From Prochlorococcus sp. AG-412-P08 (GTDB lineage: Bacteria > Cyanobacteriota > Cyanobacteriia > PCC-6307 > Cyanobiaceae), in assembly GCA_003214695.1 (NCBI GenBank), contig QCLI01000001.1, positions 124,001 through 188,000 on the forward strand: a stretch of DNA of 64,000 nt. Direction: 5' to 3'. Below the pieces are notes generated by a model. That model made no database searches and was not told the origin of the DNA. It saw only the letters and a list, made by a program, of their open reading frames with translations. A program made the translations under genes and the position numbers. This document shows positions 30,043 through 37,805 of this stretch, piece by piece; position 1 is the first letter of the stretch; each line of letters begins with the position of its first letter.

Positions 30043-30306
30043 TTAAAGTCCAGAGTCCCCGGTTTCTTTTTTGATTGCTGAATCAAAATCCAAACAGTCC
30101 AAAGGGAGTCCTCTATTAATTGCAATCAAGAATGGACTCAAGATTCCTACTATAAAAATTAAGCGGTAAAGATCTGAAGAACCCGATCTAGCAAAATAAG
30201 TAAATAAATATACACTCGCAAGATATAGGTGAAAATAAAGGAATCTACTTGGTTCTCTTCCCATCCATCGAATTGCTGATCCAAGAAAAAATAAAAAAGC
30301 TTTCAT
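30043..30306 (-). CDS. Small membrane protein, unknown function
   Basis: 87 residues with two hydrophobic segments (about 22-40 and 47-65) and aromatic-rich stretches such as RFLYFHLYLASVYLF. A Ser/Gly loop separates the helices, and the C-terminus is charged. It is convergent with the Nfu gene (17 bases). I do not recognise the family. The composition is compatible with a real small membrane protein, but no ribosome-binding site decides it. Confidence 0.6.
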   Translation of the reverse strand: MKAFLFFLGSAIRWMGREPSRFLYFHLYLASVYLFTYFARSGSSDLYRLIFIVGILSPFLIAINRGLPLDCLDFDSAIKKETGDSGL

Positions 30307-30393
30307 CTTCTAAAAGTTCTTGCGTAGGTAATCAAAACAACAATACTCACTCATCAGTCAACCTGAAAACAGATCACAGCGGTATAACAATAC

Positions 30394-30762
30394 TTGCACA
30401 AGCATTCGAGAAGCAAAACATTAACGAAACCCAAGGTTGACCTTACTTCTATCATCCTGAACTCCTACTCAACCTCAACACGACAAAAATATTTTTGTCG
30501 CAACAGTTACAAAACGTTTATTCTGAAGAACTTGAGGCGCAGCTCCAGTCAAGTCAAAGAACGGGGATCTGACAACTTATCCGACCTTGCAAATAGCAAC
30601 TCTTCCTTATCGTGGCAAAACTACATTCATCACAAGAAGTTAGTTGAAAAACATTTTATAGAATTTACCTATTGGAGAAATATTTATTTAAACAAGAGAG
30701 AAGATACCTCAACAAATCATTCTGTCTTAACTTCTCGAGGAGTAGCCTATCAAAAGCAATAA
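30394..30762 (+). CDS. Hypothetical protein, basic N-terminus (weak)
   Basis: 122 residues from a TTG start. The C-terminal half (SLSWQNYIHHKKLVEKHFIEF and WRNIYLNKRED) looks like a folded, conserved-type stretch, while the N-terminal half is Ser/Lys/Arg-rich and low in complexity. The frame is crossed by a perfect 20-base palindrome at 30481-30500. The start is uncertain; another TTG lies near 30528. No family recognised. Confidence 0.4.
   Translation: MHKHSRSKTLTKPKVDLTSIILNSYSTSTRQKYFCRNSYKTFILKNLRRSSSQVKERGSDNLSDLANSNSSLSWQNYIHHKKLVEKHFIEFTYWRNIYLNKREDTSTNHSVLTSRGVAYQKQ
30481..30500. repeat. Perfect 20-base palindrome
   Basis: The sequence CGACAAAAAT is followed directly by its reverse complement ATTTTTGTCG. 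There is no loop and no T-run after it on either strand, so it is not a classical terminator. It may be an operator or a fortuitous dyad inside the weak ORF at 30394-30762. Confidence 0.6.
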
Positions 30763-30828
30763 AGTATCCGATAAAAAACTCTTGATTTAGCAAAGCAACA
30801 AAAGGGATAGGGGTCTTTCGGCATATTC

Positions 30829-30902
30829 TTCCAATCTCTATCCAGCCTCATAAATTAAGAGCAGCAAAATTTTATATTTAAAAAATATATGAGAGATTGG
30901 GA
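30829..30902. repeat. Inverted repeat before small gene at 30915
   Basis: TTCCAATCTCT (30829-30839) can pair with AGAGATTGGGA (30892-30902), leaving a 52-base loop; one G-U pair is needed. The right arm ends 12 bases before the ATG at 30915 and abuts the ribosome-binding site (AGGA, 30904-30907), so a folded leader could affect its access. No other gene was seen in the 608 bases between 30306 and 30915 besides the weak ORF. Confidence 0.45.
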
Positions 30903-30914
30903 TAGGAAAGGATT

Positions 30915-31172
30915 ATGCTCATCTTGTTTCAAAGCAACTATTCAATGGTTGAACTAACATTAACTATACTTTTAAACACCGTTGGGGATCAGTTTTGCAA
31001 ATATCGTTCAGAAGGCAGTGATACTTATAAATCACTTCTTCTAGCCTATAGCGATGCAAGTGAAGAATATGGTGTTCAGGAAGTTAAAAAAGTTATAAAA
31101 GATGCTGATGCCTTGAATTTCTCAGCTGTTGCCACAGCACTTTTAAAATGCCCTCAGCTTCTAAAAAATTAG
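30915..31172 (+). CDS. Small conserved-type hypothetical protein
   Basis: 85 residues, mainly helical and hydrophobic at its start (MVELTLTILLNTVGDQF from Met11), with an acidic middle. An AGGA seven bases upstream of ATG 30915 supports that start, although ATG 30945 would give a cleaner N-terminus. No family recognised. Followed by the lyase gene after 64 bases on the same strand. Confidence 0.65.
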   Translation: MLILFQSNYSMVELTLTILLNTVGDQFCKYRSEGSDTYKSLLLAYSDASEEYGVQEVKKVIKDADALNFSAVATALLKCPQLLKN

Positions 31173-31236
31173 CTTTTAATTCTGCAGATTCAACATAAGA
31201 TTAATATTCACAAGGACTTTTAAATAGAAACTATTA

Positions 31237-32421
31237 ATGAACCGTTTTAGAAATGACCTTCCAGCATTAAGTAATAAAGACTATTTCAACTACGGTGGCC
31301 AAGGACCATTACCTAAATCCTCTCTACATGCCATTACAAGTAGCTGGGAAAAGATACAAGAACTAGGTCCTTTTACAAACGATGTTTGGCCATTTATATC
31401 TAATGAGATTAAAGGAACAAAAAGTCTGATCGCAGAGTTCTGTGGTGTGACCAGTCATCGCATTGCCCTAACCGAGAATGTTACGAGTGGATGTGTGTTA
31501 ACTCTTTGGGGACTCCCGTTTTCAAAGGGGGATCGACTCTTGATCAGCAACTGCGAACATCCTGGTGTTGTCTCAGCATGCAAAGAAGTTGCAAAGCGGA
31601 AAGATCTTCATATAGACATCTTGGATGTCCTAAGTCTGCGCAAAGGGATCGAAGGATCAAAAGAGAATCAAGATGAAGTAATCAAAACCATCGAAGGCGG
31701 CTTAACAGCAAGGACCAAGCTTGTAGTTTTATCTCATCTGCTCTGGAATACTGGGCAAATAATGCCTATAGAACTAATTGCAAATCTGCTTCTTAATCAA
31801 CCAAATCAACCATATTTCTTAGTTGACGCAGCTCAAAGTTTCGGCCAAATCCCAATAAGAGATAGTGCTTCAAAAGTAGACATCTATGCCTTCACTGGTC
31901 ACAAATGGGCTTTTGGGCCAGAGGGACTTGGAGCTGTAGTCCTATCAGAAAGAGTTCTCCTAGAAGCTAGACCAACATTAGTGGGATGGAAAGCTCTTAC
32001 CAATGAATCAAGTATTTACACTAACGAAATCGAGCCTTTCCACAAGGATGCCAGACGCTTTGAAATTGCAACCTCATGTACGCCCCTGCTAGCCGGTCTT
32101 CGTTGTTCACTTAACCTTCTTAATGAACAAGGAAGTGATTCGGAAAGAATTAATAGCATCAAATTACGCAGTAAAAGGCTATGGCTGGAGTTAAAGGGTG
32201 TCACTTCTATAAACCCTGTTCTACAAGATCCACCTCCAGCCGGACTTGTAAGTTTTACTGTTAACTCCAAGCTGTCTCCCAATCAAATTGTTAAGCTATT
32301 GGCGGAAGAATCTATTTACATAAGAGTGCTTGAAGATCCCATATGGCTACGAGCATGCGTTCATATCACTAGCACTGAGGAAGAAATAGAAAGGCTTATA
32401 AGTGCACTAAAAAAATTGTAG
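31237..32421 (+). CDS. Cysteine/cystine lyase-type class V aminotransferase (C-DES-like)
   Basis: PLP enzyme of the class V fold-type I group. The Schiff-base lysine is in FTGHKWAFGPEGLGAVVL (Lys about 224). Conserved features include NYGGQGPLP at the start and VDAAQSFGQIP. Length 394 and these blocks resemble the cyanobacterial L-cysteine/cystine C-S lyase (C-DES) more than SufS or NifS, whose mobile-loop Cys motif is not evident. It could supply sulfide for iron-sulfur assembly; the neighbour Nfu gene is about 1.2 kb upstream. Confidence 0.85.
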   Translation: MNRFRNDLPALSNKDYFNYGGQGPLPKSSLHAITSSWEKIQELGPFTNDVWPFISNEIKGTKSLIAEFCGVTSHRIALTENVTSGCVLTLWGLPFSKGDRLLISNCEHPGVVSACKEVAKRKDLHIDILDVLSLRKGIEGSKENQDEVIKTIEGGLTARTKLVVLSHLLWNTGQIMPIELIANLLLNQPNQPYFLVDAAQSFGQIPIRDSASKVDIYAFTGHKWAFGPEGLGAVVLSERVLLEARPTLVGWKALTNESSIYTNEIEPFHKDARRFEIATSCTPLLAGLRCSLNLLNEQGSDSERINSIKLRSKRLWLELKGVTSINPVLQDPPPAGLVSFTVNSKLSPNQIVKLLAEESIYIRVLEDPIWLRACVHITSTEEEIERLISALKKL

Positions 32422-32448
32422 TAAATTAAAAAAATCACCTCTAAATTC

Positions 32449-33969
32449 TCAACTATTTAATTTTAGAAGTAAAGCTTTCCTGGCAATTTCTCTATCATCA
32501 AATTTTATTGTCTCTTCCCCAAGGATTTGATAATCCTCGTGCCCCTTACCTGCAATCAAGACAATATCTTCTGGTAAAGCCAAGGAAATAGCCTCATGTA
32601 TAGCAATAGCTCTATCGTCCTCAATAGTCAGCGCATCCTCAGTAGTTATGCCATCCATAATGTCATCAAGAATTTGCCGTGGATCCTCTTTTCTAGGATT
32701 GTCGGAAGTAAGAATGATATTATCTGCATATTTTTGTGCAATATGTCCCATCTTGGCTCTCTTGCCTCTATCTCTATCACCTCCACAACCAAAAACACAA
32801 TAAAGACTTCCCGATACAAAAGAACGCAACGTCCTGAGAACATTCTCTAGACCATCTGGAGTATGCGCATAGTCGACTATTACCTTAGGTAAGTTAGGCA
32901 AGCAACCTTCTAAAGCAATCTGCTCCATTCGTCCTGGCACACCTGAGAAATCTCTTAAACTAGGCAAAAGAGTTTCTAATGGAATGCCTCTTTGAAGCAA
33001 TGCTCCAATAGCCTCAAGTAAATTCATCAAGTTAAACCTTCCAATCAAAGAAGTTTGAAATCTTCCATTACCCATAGGGCTATGCAAAACGCCCTCAACA
33101 CCACTAAGACTCATCTTAATATTAGAAATGAATAATTCAGGATTAATCGACTCAATAAAATCCTTCTTCAACGAAGCACGCCAACAAATCTCTTTTAAAT
33201 CTTTCGATAGCCTATAACCCCAAGGGTCATCAATATTAACAACAACCCTAGAATTTCCTTTTTTTAAAAGAGGCGACTGAAATAATAGCGACTTGGATTC
33301 AAAGTATGCCTCCATAGAATGGTGATAATCAAGATGATCTTGTGTGAGATTAGTGAAAACAGCTCCTGAAAAATTACATCCAGCTACACGACTTTGGGCC
33401 AATGCATGTGAACTAACTTCCATTGCTCCTAAACGCGTACCTGAAATCACTGCCTCCGATAGCTTCGATTGCAAAACGTCTCCAAAAGCAGTTGTATGAC
33501 TAGCAATTTCAGTATGGCCAGGCCAACGGTTTACTAAAGTGCCAAACAATGCGCAGCTCAAGCCGCACCGTGAACTAAGATGCTCAATTAGATAAGTAAC
33601 TGTTGTTTTACCATTCGTACCTGTAACACCTATCAAATCGATCTTCAATGAAGGTTTATCCCAAAAAACAGCCGCCATCTCACCCATCCAATAAGTCACT
33701 GGATCAGGAACAACAAAGACCATATCTTCGCTATTAGGCGGATCTACTGATGCAGCAGCTTTGCTAATTATTGCAGCAACTGCTCCATGAGATATTGCCT
33801 GACGCCAAAGACAACCTCCATCAACGTGCTCTCCTGGCAAGCCAAAAAACAACCCGCCCTTCTGAACAGAACGGGAATCACAACTAATGCTATTAACTGT
33901 TATATTCTCAAAAGCAGTAGGCACATCTAAGCCGGTTGCATTTAAAAGAAAATCAAGAGAGCACTTCAT
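32449..33969 (-). CDS. murE: UDP-N-acetylmuramoyl-tripeptide synthetase (meso-DAP adding)
   Basis: Adds the third amino acid to the peptidoglycan stem peptide in the cytoplasm. Mur ligase fold with ATP site VTGTNGKTTVTYLIE, the HTTAFGDVLQ region and the DYAHTPDGLENVLR block. The C-terminal motif TSDNPRKEDP is diagnostic of enzymes adding meso-diaminopimelate rather than lysine. 506 residues is normal. Convergent with the lyase gene (27 bases). Confidence 0.97.
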   Translation of the reverse strand: MKCSLDFLLNATGLDVPTAFENITVNSISCDSRSVQKGGLFFGLPGEHVDGGCLWRQAISHGAVAAIISKAAASVDPPNSEDMVFVVPDPVTYWMGEMAAVFWDKPSLKIDLIGVTGTNGKTTVTYLIEHLSSRCGLSCALFGTLVNRWPGHTEIASHTTAFGDVLQSKLSEAVISGTRLGAMEVSSHALAQSRVAGCNFSGAVFTNLTQDHLDYHHSMEAYFESKSLLFQSPLLKKGNSRVVVNIDDPWGYRLSKDLKEICWRASLKKDFIESINPELFISNIKMSLSGVEGVLHSPMGNGRFQTSLIGRFNLMNLLEAIGALLQRGIPLETLLPSLRDFSGVPGRMEQIALEGCLPNLPKVIVDYAHTPDGLENVLRTLRSFVSGSLYCVFGCGGDRDRGKRAKMGHIAQKYADNIILTSDNPRKEDPRQILDDIMDGITTEDALTIEDDRAIAIHEAISLALPEDIVLIAGKGHEDYQILGEETIKFDDREIARKALLLKLNS

Positions 33970-33993
33970 AGTTGCAAAGAAACATAAGGCCCT

Positions 33994-34305
33994 TTAACCT
34001 TTCCCAATTGTTTTTGAAATAATCTTTTGAAGCCAACTTAAAAGAGCTTCTTCATCAAGCCTAGGAGATACTCTGGGCAACTCAATCCTTCTTAATGGAG
34101 AGCTTAATTCCAGCAACAAAATGGGCACTTCCAATGAATAGCGTGCAGTCTCAGCTTTTGTAACATCTTTACTATCAATATCTCTGACACAAAGTTTAAG
34201 AGGAATCTCGAGCTGGTCTAAAGAAAGTTTCCATAACCGTTCTTCTAGACCTTCACATAAACAACAGCCCGATCTAGTTAAAAGGATTAATTTATATTCA
34301 ATCAT
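33994..34305 (-). CDS. Glutaredoxin-like (DUF836) protein
   Basis: 103 residues with a thioredoxin-fold start: LILLTRSGCCLCEGLEERL holds the active-site-like CCLC (C14-C15 and C17). The rest (VRDIDSKDV, VPILLLELS with the cis-Pro) follows the fold. Predicted small thiol-disulfide protein; the partner is unknown. Its ATG shares one base with the yidD stop (TAATG), so it is translationally coupled to it. Confidence 0.8.
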   Translation of the reverse strand: MIEYKLILLTRSGCCLCEGLEERLWKLSLDQLEIPLKLCVRDIDSKDVTKAETARYSLEVPILLLELSSPLRRIELPRVSPRLDEEALLSWLQKIISKTIGKG

Positions 34306-34541
34306 TAATCAGGCACAGGGTCACAACCACAAGGTGTCCAAGGATGGCATCGGCAAAGTCTGTTAAACGTAAGCCAACCTCCTTTCCAAGGTCCATGCCT
34401 GGCAATAGCTTCTAATCCATATTCACTACAACTTGGAATGAAGCGACATCTTGGTCCCCAAAGAGGAGAAAAAAACTGCCTATAAAAAGCAATTAAGACT
34501 AAAAAAAGCTTTCCAATAGATTTGTTCAACTTCTTCATCAT
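34305..34541 (-). CDS. yidD: Membrane protein insertion efficiency factor YidD
   Basis: 78-residue family member. The signature [22 protein letters not shown] and the [16 protein letters not shown] tail, rich in Cys, are clear. It is an inner-membrane-associated helper of YidC-mediated insertion. It lies upstream of and overlaps the glutaredoxin-like gene, and is divergent from rpsD (104 bases). Confidence 0.95.
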   Translation of the reverse strand: MMKKLNKSIGKLFLVLIAFYRQFFSPLWGPRCRFIPSCSEYGLEAIARHGPWKGGWLTFNRLCRCHPWTPCGCDPVPD

Positions 34542-34644
34542 GTTTCAAGATAGAATATATAGCTGGTGAATGAATAAGTTCAAGCAGGAAGCAAATTCCA
34601 GCATTAACTCTTTCATCATCCATTGTCCCATTATTATTTGTTCT

Positions 34645-35253
34645 ATGTCTAGATACCGTGGACCTCGATTGAGGATCACGCGTCGCTTGGGAGATCTACC
34701 AGGTCTCACCCGGAAGGCTGCAAAGCGGTCAAATCCACCAGGTCAGCACGGCAATGCCCGTCGCAAGCGCTCTGAATACGCGATCCGTTTAGAAGAAAAG
34801 CAAAAACTAAGATTCAATTACGGAATTTCAGAACGACAACTTGTCCGGTATGTAAAGAAAGCCAGGGCAATGGAAGGTTCAACCGGAACTAATCTTCTCA
34901 AGTTGCTAGAAAGCAGACTAGACAATATTTGCTTCAGACTTGGTTTTGGTCCCACGATTCCAGGAGCACGTCAACTCGTTAATCATGGTCACATAACCGT
35001 CAATGGGAAACCACTTGATATAGCTAGCTATCAGTGCAAAACTGGTGATTTAATTGCTGTTCGTGAAAGGAAAGCAAGTAAGAAGCTAGCAGAAGCAAAT
35101 ATAGAATTCCCTGGTCTTGCAAATGTCCCTCCTCATCTTGAACTAGAGAAGTCAAAAATGACTGCAAAGGTTACAGGTAAGTGTGAAAGAGAGTGGGTTG
35201 CTATTGAGATCAATGAACTACTAGTTGTTGAATATTACTCACGTAAGGTCTAA
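34645..35253 (+). CDS. rpsD: 30S ribosomal protein S4
   Basis: Primary 16S-binding protein and part of the mRNA entry site. The start [22 protein letters not shown] (quoted in part: [10 protein letters not shown]) is canonical, so I chose ATG 34645 over ATG 34570; the extra 25 residues are absent from homologues. The S4 RNA-binding domain is [15 protein letters not shown] and [17 protein letters not shown]. 202 residues is normal. A terminator candidate follows at 35312-35338. Confidence 0.97.
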   Translation: MSRYRGPRLRITRRLGDLPGLTRKAAKRSNPPGQHGNARRKRSEYAIRLEEKQKLRFNYGISERQLVRYVKKARAMEGSTGTNLLKLLESRLDNICFRLGFGPTIPGARQLVNHGHITVNGKPLDIASYQCKTGDLIAVRERKASKKLAEANIEFPGLANVPPHLELEKSKMTAKVTGKCEREWVAIEINELLVVEYYSRKV

Positions 35254-35633
35254 TTAAGCCTAAAGAGGTATTGCCTATTAAGCTTTTAAAGCTAATTGAT
35301 TATTATCAATAACCTTCTTCTAAAGAGGTGGGGTTTTTATAATAATCAACTAGGCAATATATCTCTTCTATCAAAAGTTCTTAGAATTAATTATTTGGCC
35401 TGATAAATGTACTTAAGAGAATATCAATAGGAACAACTTTCTACCTCAATTCATGCTTTCAGTTTTAATTCTAATTCAAATAGAACTAATCATTTGATTT
35501 GCATACCTTCAAGCAACCAACATTATCCCAAAAATCAGGAGATTTTTGAGGCATTCCTATCCAAAGATTCCCCTATTGCTGCTTTTTTTCAGATGAACTG
35601 TTAATTTAAATAATCATATATAAGAGAAACACT
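35254..35633. other. Gene-free stretch downstream of rpsD
   Basis: 380 bases without a credible coding frame. A likely terminator lies at 35312-35338. The word TAAAGAGGT occurs twice (near 35263 and 35321), and ATTGCCTA (near 35268) and TAGGCAAT (near 35351) form an 8-base inverted pair about 80 bases apart. The right part, from 35400, is plain AT-rich sequence that must hold the promoter of the gene at 35634. No small RNA was recognised. Confidence 0.4.
35312..35338 (+). terminator. Probable terminator after rpsD
   Basis: ACC and TCT pair with AGA and GGT around a five-base loop (one bulged T), followed by a G-rich base and a run of five T. The stem is short, so the call is tentative. Confidence 0.45.
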
Positions 35634-35939
35634 GTGGTTACTGACAAGGCTCTACTCAAAGAGGTGACAAAAGAGCTCTGGCATTCAGTCAAGAAACTTC
35701 GTCCTGATCTTGGGAAAGACCCAAGGATGCAACTTGTCCTCAAAGCTCTTATTACCATTGGGGACCTTCCCAATCCTATAGAAGCAGCTATGGTAGTTGG
35801 AACATGCCTTGATATGGAAGAAGATGATGCATCTTCTCAATCCAAGGAGAAAGCAAGCTCAGCCACTAAGGGAAACTCCGAATCAGAAGAAACTCAAGAA
35901 GGAAGGAGGACTGTTCGTAGAAGATCTGCTGCCTCTTAG
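35634..35939 (+). CDS. Conserved-type hypothetical protein with charged tail
   Basis: 101 residues from GTG 35634. Residues 1-65 are mainly helical (LLKEVTKELWHSVKKLRPDL, MQLVLKALITIGDLPNPIEAA) and look like a folded domain; the rest is a Ser/Glu/Lys-rich disordered tail ending in RRTVRRRSAAS. No known family is recognised. The start could also be a little downstream; no ribosome-binding site was decisive. Confidence 0.7.
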   Translation: MVTDKALLKEVTKELWHSVKKLRPDLGKDPRMQLVLKALITIGDLPNPIEAAMVVGTCLDMEEDDASSQSKEKASSATKGNSESEETQEGRRTVRRRSAAS

Positions 35940-36073
35940 GATTAGACTTAAATTCATCTTGAAGCGGAGACTTTTAGAAGAAAGGAAGAATGAAAAATAC
36001 TAACTCAGTACTCCAATGAATCTATAGAAGAAGCTTCCAGATATTTATCTAAATTTTCAAGTAGGAACTCACT

Positions 36074-36238
36074 TTACTTTTCAAGAGAAGGGGTTGAAAT
36101 ATTACAAGACAACTCACATTCAGTTAATTCTTTATTTGTTAATCTTTCAAGGATTCTAGCTTTATCTATGGCTGATAATTCTCCATCTGAAGTCCATTTC
36201 AACGTAGTTTTACGCTGACGAGGGGAATTTTGCCTCAT
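36074..36238 (-). CDS. Unannotated 54-residue hypothetical protein
   Basis: Small ORF (54 residues) with an Arg/Lys/Gln-rich start, a TLKWTSDGELSAIDKARIL core and a C-terminal C41/C45 pair. It is preceded on its strand by GAGGAG eight bases before ATG 36238, a strong ribosome-binding site. That site overlaps the stop of the upstream small ORF (36244-36393), so the two are probably co-translated. No known family. Confidence 0.6.
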   Translation of the reverse strand: MRQNSPRQRKTTLKWTSDGELSAIDKARILERLTNKELTECELSCNISTPSLEK

Positions 36239-36243
36239 AGCCA

Positions 36244-36393
36244 CTACTCCTCACTTTTCAAGTGAACTTCTACGCAGCGAGTGACGCACTCTACCCTGTC
36301 ACTATCCAAGCTGCATGCTGTAACGCACTCAAAGTATGAATCAATCGCATCTGTCTGATCTCTTTGTAATGAATCGCTCATCCCTTTAGTCAT
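36244..36393 (-). CDS. Unannotated twin-CX3C mini-protein
   Basis: 49 residues with two CX3C pairs (C23-C27 and C36-C40) nine residues apart: FECVTACSLDSDRVECVTRC. Spacing and helical flanks suggest a helical hairpin or a metal/disulfide site. The start is ATG 36393 or the internal ATG 36381 (MSDSLQRDQ), which resembles small cyanobacterial proteins. It precedes the 54-residue ORF on the same strand, and its stop overlaps that gene's ribosome-binding site. The function is unknown. Confidence 0.65.
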   Translation of the reverse strand: MTKGMSDSLQRDQTDAIDSYFECVTACSLDSDRVECVTRCVEVHLKSEE

Positions 36394-36584
36394 TTTCTTT
36401 AATCAACATGGATGACACTTTTAGCACAAATCCCCCTAATTCGAAGCAATTCATTAATGAACATAAAGTACCTAAGTAATAATTACTAATAGAGAAATCT
36501 GCCATTTTTAGCATGTAAGACATATTTAATTTTTTTTGCCAAAACTTAAATCAACGGCAAGATTAAGTAAAAGCCATAGACGTC

Positions 36585-37589
36585 TTGTCAAAAGAACTAA
36601 CAGAAACAGTAAAAGAGCTGATGATTCTTGGCTGGTCAGAAGAAGGGGCTCAAGGTTATACAGATTTAATTAAGAATAACGGCCTGGATTTTTTCTCATC
36701 CGATCAATATGACTTACCACTAATATTATTTTTATTATTTCTTATTCTTATAATATTCATATCAACAGTATTACACCTAAGTAAAGCAAGAAAAACATCT
36801 TTACCTAAAGAAAATCCTAAGTCTGTAGATAGTCTTGGCTCTAAATACAATCTTTCAGGAAAACCACCTTTTACTAATCAAAAGAAACCTGGCTTAAATC
36901 CCGTAGGGGAGGTGGGAGAAAAACTAAACTCACTCCCTATTGTCAACAGTAGCAATATAAAGCAGTTAATTAAAGCTATTGAACCTCTAAAGGAAAATCG
37001 GCAGAAGCTAGTTCAAGCTATTGAACCCCTAAGGGAAAATGGGCAGAAGTTAGTTCAAGCCATAGTACCTTTAAAAGAGAATGGAGCTATCACTCCCAAA
37101 ACTATTAGAAAAGTTTCCATCAGCAATCTAAACAGTAATTTAGGAAAACTTTTTAGAGAAACTTCTATAGACTTAGATAAGACTGCGGAAATCTTCATAC
37201 TTACGTTTATTATTATATATGATTTATCAATAGAGTTAATACAGGTATCTATTAAAAGCTTGCTAAAAAAAACGAATACAAGTATTAATCCAATTGAAAA
37301 GATAACCTCTAACAATCAAACTAGAAGTAATGATATTGAAGATGGAGGCAATGTTTCAGGAGAAGAACTCTTAAAAAGACTAAGCAGGCCTCAATTAATA
37401 AATTTAATTAATTCCAACCCATCAACATTAAAAAAGCTTAATTTCAAAGAAAGGGAGAAAGAATTAATGGGAAAAACTAATATTGAGCTTAAGGCTATGC
37501 TGAAAGGAGAGGTTAACATATCTAGACTAAAGAAGAAAGAACTTGTTATGAAGATTATGTCTATAGAAAAAAGTAAATTGATAGGGTAA
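36585..37589 (+). CDS. Membrane protein with 14-residue tandem repeats and SAP-like C-terminus
   Basis: 334 residues, TTG start, very AT-rich. A helix at about 44-65 (LILFLLFLILIIFIS) anchors it, a second hydrophobic stretch lies near 203-220, and three 14-residue repeats at 127-168 (QLIKAIEPLKENRQ, KLVQAIEPLRENGQ, KLVQAIVPLKENGA) form an amphipathic helical region. The C-terminus (LKAMLKGEVNISRLKKKELV) resembles SAP/HeH DNA-binding motifs. No known family; probably lineage-specific. The 191 bases upstream separate it from the divergent twin-CX3C gene. Confidence 0.7.
   Translation: MSKELTETVKELMILGWSEEGAQGYTDLIKNNGLDFFSSDQYDLPLILFLLFLILIIFISTVLHLSKARKTSLPKENPKSVDSLGSKYNLSGKPPFTNQKKPGLNPVGEVGEKLNSLPIVNSSNIKQLIKAIEPLKENRQKLVQAIEPLRENGQKLVQAIVPLKENGAITPKTIRKVSISNLNSNLGKLFRETSIDLDKTAEIFILTFIIIYDLSIELIQVSIKSLLKKTNTSINPIEKITSNNQTRSNDIEDGGNVSGEELLKRLSRPQLINLINSNPSTLKKLNFKEREKELMGKTNIELKAMLKGEVNISRLKKKELVMKIMSIEKSKLIG
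36963..37088 (+). repeat. Three tandem 42-base repeats in the membrane-protein gene
   Basis: Three consecutive units encode the 14-residue repeats of the gene at 36585-37589 (residues 127-168). The units differ at third positions and by single residues (Glu to Val, Lys to Arg), so the repeat is old rather than a recent slippage product. Confidence 0.75.
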
Positions 37590-37805
37590 AGTCTCAAGCA
37601 CACTTTATAAGTTCAAAGCCCAAAATTTTATTTAATGTCTCAGAAATAAATCAATCTAGAATAATTAATCTTGTGGTTGTATATTATAAGAACTAAACCC
37701 TATAGATAAAAAAGCTGTTTCCAATAATTTAGCTTTGTATTTTCAGAAGACTTTTATATAATTAGCGCTTAAGCTTCAAACTCGCTCTTTACCAAAGTGG
37801 CATAA

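Noticed and set aside
30249-30440. 63-residue plus-strand ORF
   Set aside because: It overlaps the start of the minus-strand membrane protein and is Ser/Asn/Lys-rich without structure.
34570-34644. N-terminal 25-residue extension of rpsD
   Set aside because: The canonical S4 start is ATG 34645, and the extension does not resemble ribosomal protein S4.
36240-36265. ACTCCTCAC motif resembling the conserved core of the Yfr1 small RNA
   Set aside because: The flanking hairpins of Yfr1 are absent, and the motif is the complement of the ribosome-binding site and stop of the minus-strand mini-operon, which explains it.
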